Assembly (NCBI GenBank): GCA_003562075.1
Contig: PWWP01000101.1
Span: forward strand, 1-33,119
Direction: 5' to 3'
DNA from: Gemmatimonadota bacterium
GTDB lineage: Bacteria; Gemmatimonadota; Gemmatimonadetes; Longimicrobiales; Gaopeijiaceae
DNA length: 33,119 nt
The translations under genes were made by a program, and so were the position numbers. Shown here one piece after another: positions 1 to 6,120 of this stretch (position 1 is the stretch's first letter; every line of letters starts with the position of its first letter). Below the pieces are notes generated by a model. The model was not told the DNA's origin. It saw only the letters and a program-made list of their open reading frames with translations, and made no database searches.

Positions 1-92
1 AGGATGATCCCCACGGAGGGAGAAGCATCCGTCTCCTTCCGAACGGCCTCCTGAGCTTCCTTGAAGGGCTGCATCAGCTCCTTGCTGCTCAC
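1..92 (-). CDS. punA: Purine nucleoside phosphorylase, N-terminal fragment (cut by window end)
   Basis: Only the first 30 codons are inside the window; the gene runs off the low-coordinate end. The translation from GTG at 92..90 reads (V/M)SSKELMQPFKEAQEAVRK, followed by ETDASPSVGII. A run of the type SPxVGxIL shortly after an N-terminal helix matches the beginning of trimeric purine nucleoside phosphorylases, where it leads into the phosphate-binding LGSGLG loop. That loop would lie just outside the window. Such enzymes split purine nucleosides with phosphate for purine salvage, which fits hpt elsewhere in the window. The GTG lies two bases after the stop of the DivIVA-like gene, so the two are probably co-transcribed. 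An ATG at 74..72 is an alternative start. The identification rests on about 30 residues and is tentative. Confidence 0.55.
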   Translation of the reverse strand, partial: MSSKELMQPFKEAQEAVRKETDASPSVGII

Positions 93-94
93 CG

Positions 95-727
95 CTATTC
101 CTCCCCTTCGTTCTTCGAGTCGGACGCAGGTCCTGACACCCTCTCCTTCTCGTTGGCGTGGCCTTCGCTCTCCGGGCCGCCAGCCCCTCCTGCTTCACTG
201 GTGTCAGGCGGCTTGGGGAAACTCCGGGAAGGGTCTTCTCGGGCCTCCTCTACTTCCAGGAAATCCAACTGCTCCTCCAGAAGCCGCCTGAATCCCCGAA
301 GGAACCGATCCCGGGCACGGTTCAGCTCCTCCAACTCCCGGTGCTGCTGTTCCAGGATCCGGGCCCCCTCCTCCTGGATCCGGCGAACATCATCCTCTGC
401 AACCCGACGCAACTCCTGGGCATCGCCTTCAGCCTCCCTCCGGATGAGGTCGGCCTCCTTCCGAGCCTGGCCCTGGATTTCCTCACGGAGCTCCTGGGCT
501 GTCACGAGGGCCTCGTGAACTGCCTTCTCCCGGCCTTCCTGTCCCTCCACCTGACGGCTCAGATGGCTGGCCTTCTCCTTCAGGTCCCGGTTCTCCCGCA
601 CCACCTCCTCCAGCCGCTCCGACACGAGCTACAGAAAGTGATCCACCTCCTCCGGATCGTATCCTCGGAGCCCTCGGCGGAAGTCCCCTCGCTTCTTTCG
701 AACATCCAGCGGCGTCAAGTCGATCAT
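95..727 (-). pseudogene. DivIVA-domain protein interrupted by an in-frame TAG at codon 33
   Basis: Read from ATG at 727..725, which overlaps the yggS stop as ATGA, the frame encodes MIDLTPLDVRKKRGDFRRGL, then RGYDPEEVDHFL, then TAG at 631..629, and continues LVSERLEEV to a TAG stop at 97..95. The first part is the classic DivIVA N-terminal membrane-binding and dimerisation region (LTPLDVR, GYDxxEVDxFL). The rest is a long charged coiled coil (roughly residues 34-155) and an acidic low-complexity tail, typical of DivIVA/GpsB-like polar scaffold proteins that recruit division or cell-wall machinery. The family usually has D or E at the position occupied by TAG, so one G-to-T change of GAG would explain it. 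Without readthrough, the product could only restart at GTG 625..623, giving a 176-residue coiled coil without the DivIVA head. It may be a real nonsense mutation, a minority strain variant or a base-call error. Confidence 0.75.
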
Positions 728-1425
728 GAAGGCCTCTCTCCGAGGAGAACCGTGCCGAGGCGGACAAGGGTACTCCCTTCCTCCACGGCCAGTTCGAAGT
801 CGTTGGACATCCCCATGGACAGCTCCGCTCCCTGGTACTCCGGGTGTGCGCTGAGGGTCTCTTCGTGAAGCTCCCGCAACCCTCGGAAGGTCGCCCGAAG
901 GACCCCTTCGTCCTCAGTGAAGGGGGCCATCGTCATGAGGCCCTCCACCTTCAAGGACGGAAGCGAAAGGACCTCCCCTACCTGATCTCGATAGGCTTCC
1001 GGCGAAAACCCGTACTTGGCTTCCTCTCCCGACGTGTTCACCTGAAGCAAGACAGGGAGGGGGGCAGTCCCCTCCGGGGCCGTTCGCTCCAGGCGTTGAG
1101 CCAACTTCAGCGAGTCCAGGGAGTGGAGGAGATGGGCCATCGGACGGACTCCCGGTGCCTTCCGTCGCTGCAGGTGGCCGATCATGTGCCAGATGGCTGG
1201 GGTGTCCTCTCCCAGGGCGGCTCGCTTCTCCTCCAGTTCTCCCAACCGATTCTCTCCCAGGTCCCGGATGCCAGCCTCCAGGGCTGCCTGAAGCGCCTCC
1301 AGGGGGTGACCCTTGGTCACGGCCACCAATCTGACAGAGGCCGGATCCCGGCCCCCCCGGTCGGCGGCTTGGGCGATGCGTTCCCGTACACGGGGGAGAT
1401 TCTCAGCCAGGAGTCGTGAGTACAT
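724..1425 (-). CDS. yggS: YggS/PROSC-family pyridoxal phosphate homeostasis protein
   Basis: A 233-residue protein of the alanine-racemase-like TIM-barrel family that binds pyridoxal 5'-phosphate and buffers its free level; no enzymatic reaction is established for the family. The PLP lysine is in LVAVTKGHP (Lys38 from the ATG). It is followed by the family signatures GENRLGELEEK, WHMIGHLQRRK, LLQVNTSGEEAKYGF, LMTMAP and LSMGMSNDF, ending RLGTVLLGER. Length is normal. The frame is open three codons further to a TTG at 1434, but ATG at 1425..1423 is preferred because a -10-like TAGAAT lies directly upstream. The 3' end overlaps the DivIVA-like gene by ATGA. A yggS next to a DivIVA/SepF-type gene is a common arrangement in bacteria with division-cluster remnants. 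Confidence 0.93.
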   Translation of the reverse strand: MYSRLLAENLPRVRERIAQAADRGGRDPASVRLVAVTKGHPLEALQAALEAGIRDLGENRLGELEEKRAALGEDTPAIWHMIGHLQRRKAPGVRPMAHLLHSLDSLKLAQRLERTAPEGTAPLPVLLQVNTSGEEAKYGFSPEAYRDQVGEVLSLPSLKVEGLMTMAPFTEDEGVLRATFRGLRELHEETLSAHPEYQGAELSMGMSNDFELAVEEGSTLVRLGTVLLGERPS

Positions 1426-1433
1426 GGTCAACA

Positions 1434-1462
1434 ATTCTACTCTGGGAGCCGAATGGACGGAA
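1434..1462 (-). promoter_or_regulatory. Putative promoter of yggS, possibly leaderless
   Basis: On the minus strand a -10-like TAGAAT (1439..1434, five of six consensus bases) lies 17 bases downstream of TTCCGT, a weak -35. Only eight bases separate the -10 from the yggS ATG, so a transcript starting at the usual distance would begin at or within a base or two of the start codon. No Shine-Dalgarno sequence could then be present. The site lies directly after the hairpin that ends the upstream tonB operon, where a promoter is expected. Confidence 0.4.
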
Positions 1463-1485
1463 CCGGCCAGCGGACGGTAAACGAC

Positions 1486-1524
1486 GGAAGCCCCGCCGGC
1501 CTGTATCTGGCCGGCGGGGCTTCC
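1486..1524 (-). terminator. Strong hairpin ending the exb/tonB operon
   Basis: A perfect 16-bp inverted repeat, GGAAGCCCCGCCGGCC, a 7-base loop (TGTATCT), then the reverse complement. It begins 24 bases after the tonB stop codon in the direction of transcription. On the minus strand it is followed by GTCGTTTACCG, so the U-tract is short. On the plus strand GAAAAAGA follows, which does not suit a plus-strand terminator. The position between tonB and the yggS promoter supports termination of the exb/tonB transcript. Confidence 0.75.
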
Positions 1525-1548
1525 GAAAAAGACCTCAAGGAGGCCCGC

Positions 1549-2244
1549 TCAGCGTGTGGTCTGGAAGGTAATGGGAATCTGAATCCAGACGGGCACCCGC
1601 TGATCCCGGTTCAGGGCCGGGGTGAACTCGAAGGCCATGGCAACTCGCTCCGCAGCCTGGTCCAAAGCCGTATGCCCGGAGCTTTCAGCCACCAGCGTGT
1701 TCTCCACCTCACCCTCTTCATTGATGAAGAAGTGCATCACCACCGTTCCGCCGATTCCGGCATCCCGGAGAGTGGAGGGATACTCGCGCTGCAACACCCG
1801 GCCGATCTCATCCCGGTTCCGGACCTCAGGGGCCACGGTGAATGGAGTGAAGGTCGGCTCGTCACCGATCCCACCTTCCTGAGCGGTGGGGGGTGGAGGC
1901 AGATCGTCGGGCTCGTTGTCCTCGAAGGTGGTCGGGGCGATGGTCACATCGTCATCGATGGTGGCCTCGGACACCACGGGATTGGCTGGCCGCTGGATCT
2001 GCTCCGGGGGTGGCGGAATCTCGATCTCAGGTGGGAGATCAACGGCTTCCATGTCCTCCATGGTGAAGGACACGTCGGCTGCCCGGAGGTTCGGCCAGAA
2101 GGCCATGACCACGAAGTGCACCAGCACAGCGGCCATCATCGAGCCCCAGAACCAGGACCCGAAGGATTTCTTGAGACGGTCGTTGGCCGTCTCGAACGCA
2201 TCCGGGCCGCCTGCGTTCTGAATTTCGGTGGGTTCAGTGCTCAT
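1549..2244 (-). CDS. tonB: TonB family energy transducer
   Basis: A 231-residue protein with cytoplasmic N-terminus, one membrane anchor at about residues 30-50 (SFGSWFWGSMMAAVLVHFVV region), a proline/glutamate-rich periplasmic spacer (about 65-130, including PPEIEIPPPPEQ and DDLPPPPT), and a C-terminal TonB domain. The TonB domain begins near REYPSTLRDAGIGGTVVMHF and continues through FINEEGEVENTLVAESSGHTA to a final strand FTPALNRDQRVPVWIQI. It would transmit proton-motive force from ExbB-ExbD to TonB-dependent outer-membrane receptors, implying a diderm cell. The ATG overlaps the upstream exbD stop as ATGA and has a purine-rich ribosome site (AGGGAGAG). It is the last gene of the operon, followed by the hairpin at 1486-1524. 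Confidence 0.93.
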   Translation of the reverse strand: MSTEPTEIQNAGGPDAFETANDRLKKSFGSWFWGSMMAAVLVHFVVMAFWPNLRAADVSFTMEDMEAVDLPPEIEIPPPPEQIQRPANPVVSEATIDDDVTIAPTTFEDNEPDDLPPPPTAQEGGIGDEPTFTPFTVAPEVRNRDEIGRVLQREYPSTLRDAGIGGTVVMHFFINEEGEVENTLVAESSGHTALDQAAERVAMAFEFTPALNRDQRVPVWIQIPITFQTTR

Positions 2245-2690
2245 CTTCTCTCCCTCATCATGCGGCGTTCGAGATCCGTGGCGAAGACCACGTAAATGGC
2301 CCCGGCCTGCTGGATCTGAGTCTGCACCGCGTCTACGTAGCGGTAAGGCACCTCGGCATCAGCTCGCAGCGAGATCCTGAGGCGCCGTCCTGATTCTACC
2401 CATCTGGGGGCCACGAGGTCCGAAACCTGATCAAGCCCCACCAGGCGATCGTTGATCCAGATGTCGCCATTCCGCTCGATCCAGACGTACATGATGTTGT
2501 CCCGCGTCTCATCGATCTGCTGGGTGGCCTCGGCCTCAGGCCACTCGATGGGCCGGTCGGCCTCGGTCCGGAAGACCGTGGTCACCATGAAGAAGATGAG
2601 CAACAGGAAGGCAATGTCCGCCAGCGACGACGATGGGATCTGGTCCGATGCCTTGGACTTCCGTTCGAGTCCTCCTCCTTTCAGCGCCAT
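2241..2690 (-). CDS. exbD: ExbD/TolR family biopolymer transport protein (second copy)
   Basis: A 149-residue protein with the ExbD/TolR layout: a short cytoplasmic tail, one transmembrane helix at about 22-42 (SLADIAFLLLIFFMVTTVF) with the conserved aspartate Asp25 that lines the proton path, then a periplasmic domain to about residue 145. The periplasmic part (IMYVWIERNGDIWINDRLV, then LRISLRADAEVPYRYV) matches the family's strand pattern of display, zero-point and reading of each monomer. The start ATG lies 3 bases after the stop of the neighbouring exbD and the stop overlaps tonB. The two exbD genes differ clearly in the periplasmic half, so they are likely to form a heteromeric or alternative stator rather than being a recent duplication. 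Confidence 0.92.
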   Translation of the reverse strand: MALKGGGLERKSKASDQIPSSSLADIAFLLLIFFMVTTVFRTEADRPIEWPEAEATQQIDETRDNIMYVWIERNGDIWINDRLVGLDQVSDLVAPRWVESGRRLRISLRADAEVPYRYVDAVQTQIQQAGAIYVVFATDLERRMMRERR

Positions 2691-2693
2691 GTA

Positions 2694-3116
2694 TCAACCC
2701 TCTCCCATCTGCAACGAAATTCTCTCGGCGTTGGCCATCTGGAGCGCGTCCAGCACCTGAATCATGTATCGGTGGGGCGCATCCGGGTGGGTCCGCACAC
2801 CGGCGATCAAGTTGGGATTCTGAGAAACCTCCGTCCGCCAGACCTGCTGGATCTGGTGAGGGCGGTGGAATGACTCGTTCTGGCTGTCACCCCGACGGAC
2901 TCCCACGGACCCATCCGGGTTGATGTTGATGTGGAGGATGTTCCGCTGGGAAATCTCCACTTCCTCCTGCTCCTCCGGAAGCACGATGGGCAGCCCCCGA
3001 TCCCGGGGGAAGACCGTCGTGACCAGAAAGAAGATGAGGAGGAGGAACGCGATGTCCGCCATGGAGGCCGAGGGAATCTCGTCACTCACCTTGGACTGTT
3101 TCTTCAGAATCGCCAC
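2694..3116 (-). CDS. exbD: ExbD/TolR family biopolymer transport protein (first copy)
   Basis: A 140-residue ExbD-like protein. The transmembrane helix SMADIAFLLLIFFLVTTVF (about 18-36) carries the conserved aspartate Asp21. It is followed by PIVLPEEQEEVEISQRNILH, where the periplasmic domain begins, and the family motif HININPDGSVGV. The start is GTG at 3116..3114, with a good ribosome site (AAGGAG) five bases upstream, which makes this start secure. The two ExbDs share the membrane helix closely (SMADIAFLLLIFF versus SLADIAFLLLIFF) but little after it. With ExbB and TonB it forms a complete proton-driven energising complex in the inner membrane. Confidence 0.92.
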   Translation of the reverse strand: MAILKKQSKVSDEIPSASMADIAFLLLIFFLVTTVFPRDRGLPIVLPEEQEEVEISQRNILHININPDGSVGVRRGDSQNESFHRPHQIQQVWRTEVSQNPNLIAGVRTHPDAPHRYMIQVLDALQMANAERISLQMGEG

Positions 3117-3201
3117 GCTTGCTCCTTACGAATAGGTCCTGACACTTCTGCCAGTAATACTTGGGGACCGAGTTCCAGGTTCCGAAACGACAGGGGCACC
3201 G

Positions 3202-3984
3202 TCAATCCCCGGGCCGGTCTTTCTTCACTGAATCCTCTGGGCCCGGTGCTGGCGGACTTACCGGCTCTCCGCCTCCAGCCGGTACTCCCGCACGGGCTGG
3301 ACCCGATGAAACAGCATCGGCGCTGCCAATCATCTCCAGCTCACCACGCTGCTCCATGTCCCAGATCAGATTCAGGAGTTGCTGGGTGCCCTGCTCCATG
3401 TCCACGATCAACTTGTCGATCCGGGTCACGAAGAAGTTGTAGCCCACGTTGGTGGGAATGGCGATCAGCAGACCCGTGGCCGTGGTCAGGAGGGCCACCT
3501 TGATCCCACCGGCTACCAGGGTCGGGTCCACGTCCCCTGCCATCTCGATGGAGGCAAAGGCCATGATCATCCCGGCTACCGTGCCCAGGAATCCCATGAG
3601 GGGCGCCACATTGGCCACGGTGGCCAGAATGACCAACCCTCGCTCGAGGAAGCCCAGCTCGATGGTGCCGGTGGTGTTGATGGCCTGCTCCAGCTCGCTC
3701 TCCAGAACCTTGCCGTCCTGAATGCGGCGGAGGCCTGCCAGAAGAATGGCCGCCGTGGGTCCCGGCGTCTCCACGCACCGCTGGATCGCTTCATCGAGCC
3801 GGCCTTCGTCGGTCAGCTCCCGCACCTCAGCTAGGATACGGTCCGTATCCCGGTGCGCGATCCAGAGCGTGTACGCCTTGGCGATGATGACGCCCAGCGC
3901 CACCAGGGAACACAGGACGAGGGCGTACATCATGAGCCCGCCGTCTGCGAACAAGGTCAGAAGATTGTATTCGAGGTCGTCCAA
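3202..3984 (-). CDS. exbB: ExbB/TolQ/MotA family proton channel protein
   Basis: A protein of about 260 residues with three membrane segments in the ExbB pattern. The first is near the N-terminus (LMMYALVLCSLVALGVIIAK). A large cytoplasmic loop follows, then the conserved pair ERGLVILATVANVAPLMGFLGTV and LVAGGIKVALLTTATGLLIAIP, in which the family's threonine-lined proton path lies. The C-terminus is a glycine/proline-rich tail. The frame stays open to a TTG at 4071, but that codon overlaps the predicted -10 element. I chose TTG at 3984..3982 because AAAAGGAG lies six bases upstream and the protein then begins directly before helix 1. It is the first gene of the exbB-exbD-exbD-tonB operon, with an 85-base gap before the first exbD. 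Confidence 0.9.
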   Translation of the reverse strand: MDDLEYNLLTLFADGGLMMYALVLCSLVALGVIIAKAYTLWIAHRDTDRILAEVRELTDEGRLDEAIQRCVETPGPTAAILLAGLRRIQDGKVLESELEQAINTTGTIELGFLERGLVILATVANVAPLMGFLGTVAGMIMAFASIEMAGDVDPTLVAGGIKVALLTTATGLLIAIPTNVGYNFFVTRIDKLIVDMEQGTQQLLNLIWDMEQRGELEMIGSADAVSSGPARAGVPAGGGEPVSPPAPGPEDSVKKDRPGD

Positions 3985-4069
3985 GCCCGGCTCCTTTTGG
4001 AGAGATCGGCGGCCCGGACCTGTCCGGAGTCCCGCCTCACGGTTTGACGTTGAGAGTTGATTCGGCGGC

Positions 4070-4099
4070 AATGTACGGGCGGGTTCCCGACCCTGTCAA
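4070..4099 (-). promoter_or_regulatory. Sigma70-type promoter of the exbB-exbD-exbD-tonB operon
   Basis: On the minus strand a perfect -35 TTGACA (4099..4094) and a -10 TACATT (4075..4070) are separated by 18 bases. Transcription would begin near 4063, leaving a leader of about 80 bases before the TTG start of exbB at 3984. This is the best consensus promoter in the window and helps fix the exbB start. Confidence 0.75.
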
Positions 4100-4327
4100 C
4101 GAAGGTCTGAAAATCCCCATTGGCCCGCCATCTGTTTACGGCTCACGGGGGTGGGGCCACCGGATCGTGGTCCGGCATTCCCCATCCGTCCCGGCCCTGT
4201 CAGGCAGGAGCGTTCTTCCCACGCAAGTCGCATCCGTCATTGGCAGAGACCCCGGGACGACCCCAGGAGTTCCGCAGGAGGGCGGCAGAGAACGGCCACC
4301 GCCCAAGCGAGTGAGGCGCCGGATCCT

Positions 4328-5128
4328 TCAACTCGTCGGGACAAGCTGGAGTCCCTGTCCTCGCTCCGGTAGACTCCCTTCCAGCATCTCCCGGAGACGG
4401 TCCAGCTCCACCCCCACCTCCATCCGTCCGGCCTGAGCTACCGAGATCCGGGAGGTCTCTTCACTGACGACGATGACCAGGGCATCCGTCTCCTCTGAGA
4501 GGCCCAGAGCCGCTCGGTGCCGGGTCCCCATGGACTTGTCCTGAAGCGGGGTCTGGGTGAGAGGGAGGATGGCCCCTGCCGCCCGAATTATGTCGCCGAC
4601 GATGATGACAGCCCCATCATGGAGGGGAGAGTGGGGAGTGAAGATCGTGGTGAGCATCTCGGCGGACACCCGGGCTTCCACCTCGCTTCCGGTGGACGCG
4701 AATTCATCCAGCCCCATCTCGTTCTCCAGGGCGATGATGGCTCCGGTCCCTGCTCGAGAGAGCCCGTCCACTGCCTCCACGATCTCATCCACCACGACGC
4801 GCCCCTCCATTTTGGCGAAGACCTTCAGCATCCGGCTCTGGCCCAGCCGTGCCAGAGCAGCCCTGAGTTCAGGCTGGAAGACCACCAACGCCGCAATGGC
4901 ACCATACTGAAACAGCGTCTCCAGGAGGGCGCGGATCAGGGAGAAATCCAGCAAACGAGCAAAGACGTAGACCCCTCCCAGGAGGCCTACCCCCAGAATC
5001 ATCTGCATGGCCCGGGTGCGCTGCAGAAGAAGGAGAATCCGGTAGACCAGCGCCGCAACAATGACGATCTCGATGAGATCGACCCAGCCGGGCCAGAGGA
5101 ACCTGAACTGCTCCCAGATTGCGCTCAC
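4328..5128 (-). CDS. cdaA: Diadenylate cyclase CdaA (membrane-bound, DAC domain)
   Basis: A 266-residue protein with three N-terminal membrane segments (about 17-34, 42-58 and 63-83) followed by a DisA_N/DAC catalytic domain (about 90-240). The active-site motifs are intact: LHDGAVII (Asp171-Gly-Ala) and MGTRHRAALG (Arg203-His-Arg). The family makes c-di-AMP from two ATP and controls potassium and osmotic balance and cell-wall homeostasis. Length is normal for CdaA/DacA. Start GTG at 5128 overlaps the folP stop as GTGA and has GGGAGGA just upstream. In Firmicutes cdaA is followed by its regulator cdaR (YbbR) and glmM. Here neither follows: the next gene downstream is the separately promoted exbB. 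Confidence 0.95.
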   Translation of the reverse strand: MSAIWEQFRFLWPGWVDLIEIVIVAALVYRILLLLQRTRAMQMILGVGLLGGVYVFARLLDFSLIRALLETLFQYGAIAALVVFQPELRAALARLGQSRMLKVFAKMEGRVVVDEIVEAVDGLSRAGTGAIIALENEMGLDEFASTGSEVEARVSAEMLTTIFTPHSPLHDGAVIIVGDIIRAAGAILPLTQTPLQDKSMGTRHRAALGLSEETDALVIVVSEETSRISVAQAGRMEVGVELDRLREMLEGSLPERGQGLQLVPTS

Positions 5129-6120
5129 CCGTCCTCCCTCATGGCCCGGCCGTCCTCCCTCACCCTGGTTGCCTGATCCCTGGACGCACTCTCAACCCCA
5201 GCATCCTCTCCAGGATCCCGGGCCCTGGTGGACATGGAGCCTTCGGCCCGGCCACCGAACTCCACTCGCCCTTCCACGACGGCCTGAGCCACCTGTAGGG
5301 CCTGGACCGTCTCCTGAACATCGTGGACCCGGAAGATCCGCGCCCCCCGCTCCCAGGCCAGCGCACATGTGACCGCCGTCCCCGTCACCCGCTCGTGGGA
5401 AGACACGCCCAGCAGGGCACCCAGGAAGCTCTTCCGGGAAGGGCCCACCAGAACAGGATGGCCCAGCTCCTGAAGACGCTCCAGGTCGCGAAGGAGTCGG
5501 AAGGACTGTTGGGGAGTCTTGGCGAAGCCGATTCCCGGATCCACGACTACGGCCCTGGGTTCGATCCCGGCGTCTCGAGCCCGGACCAGGGCATCTCCCA
5601 GTTCCTCCATGACCTCTACCAGGAGGTCGCTGTACCTGGTCCGTTCCGTCATGTCTGCAGGCGTACCGCGCATGTGCATGAGCACCAGCCCGGCGCCGAA
5701 TTCGGCCACCACCCGCCCCATGGCCGGATCAAACGAAAGCCCGGACACGTCGTTGACGACCACCGCCCCGTTTGCCAGCGCCTCCCGAGCCACCGCTGCC
5801 TTCCGGGTGTCGATGGAGATGGGGATGTCCAATTCGGCCGTCAGCCGCTCCACCACGGGAAGGATCCGCTCGATCTCCTCCTGGGCCGTGACGAGCGGAG
5901 CGCCGGGTCGAGTGGATTCCCCCCCTACGTCCAGGATCCCGGCCCCCGACTCCACCATGGCCTGGGCCTGCCGGAGAGCGCTCTCCGGTCCAGTGATCCG
6001 GCCACCATCCGAAAAGGAGTCGGGCGTAATGTTGAGGATCCCCATGACGAGGGGGGACTCCAGAGAGATTGGACCGGCGGCAGTGAGCCAGGTCATGGAG
6101 GCGTGGACCGGATCGGTCAT
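5125..6120 (-). CDS. folP: Dihydropteroate synthase
   Basis: Joins 6-hydroxymethyl-dihydropterin pyrophosphate to p-aminobenzoate in folate synthesis; cytosolic TIM barrel. The two PROSITE regions are present: VMGILNITPDSFSDGG (about 25-40) and GILDVGGESTRPGA (about 61-74). Other landmarks are DTRK (104-107), NDVSG (123-127), DPGIGF (194-199), and the sulfonamide/substrate lysine in VGPSRKSFLG (225-234). The core ends near residue 285. About 45 further residues, charged and of low complexity with a repeated REDG, form an unusual tail that leads into the cdaA overlap. Because GGGAGGACGG there doubles as the cdaA ribosome site, the tail may be coding mainly as a by-product of that constraint. 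The start overlaps the ftsH stop as ATGA. Confidence 0.95.
   Translation of the reverse strand: MTDPVHASMTWLTAAGPISLESPLVMGILNITPDSFSDGGRITGPESALRQAQAMVESGAGILDVGGESTRPGAPLVTAQEEIERILPVVERLTAELDIPISIDTRKAAVAREALANGAVVVNDVSGLSFDPAMGRVVAEFGAGLVLMHMRGTPADMTERTRYSDLLVEVMEELGDALVRARDAGIEPRAVVVDPGIGFAKTPQQSFRLLRDLERLQELGHPVLVGPSRKSFLGALLGVSSHERVTGTAVTCALAWERGARIFRVHDVQETVQALQVAQAVVEGRVEFGGRAEGSMSTRARDPGEDAGVESASRDQATRVREDGRAMREDG

Noticed and set aside
95-625. Stand-alone 176-residue coiled-coil gene starting at GTG 625
   Set aside because: The frame upstream of the TAG encodes a complete DivIVA head that begins at an ATGA overlap with yggS, so the real gene is longer. A start at 625 is kept only as a restart possibility.
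1453-2295. 280-codon plus-strand open frame opposite tonB
   Set aside because: It is antisense to a gene with clear TonB features and shows no family motifs. Long antisense frames are expected at this G+C content.
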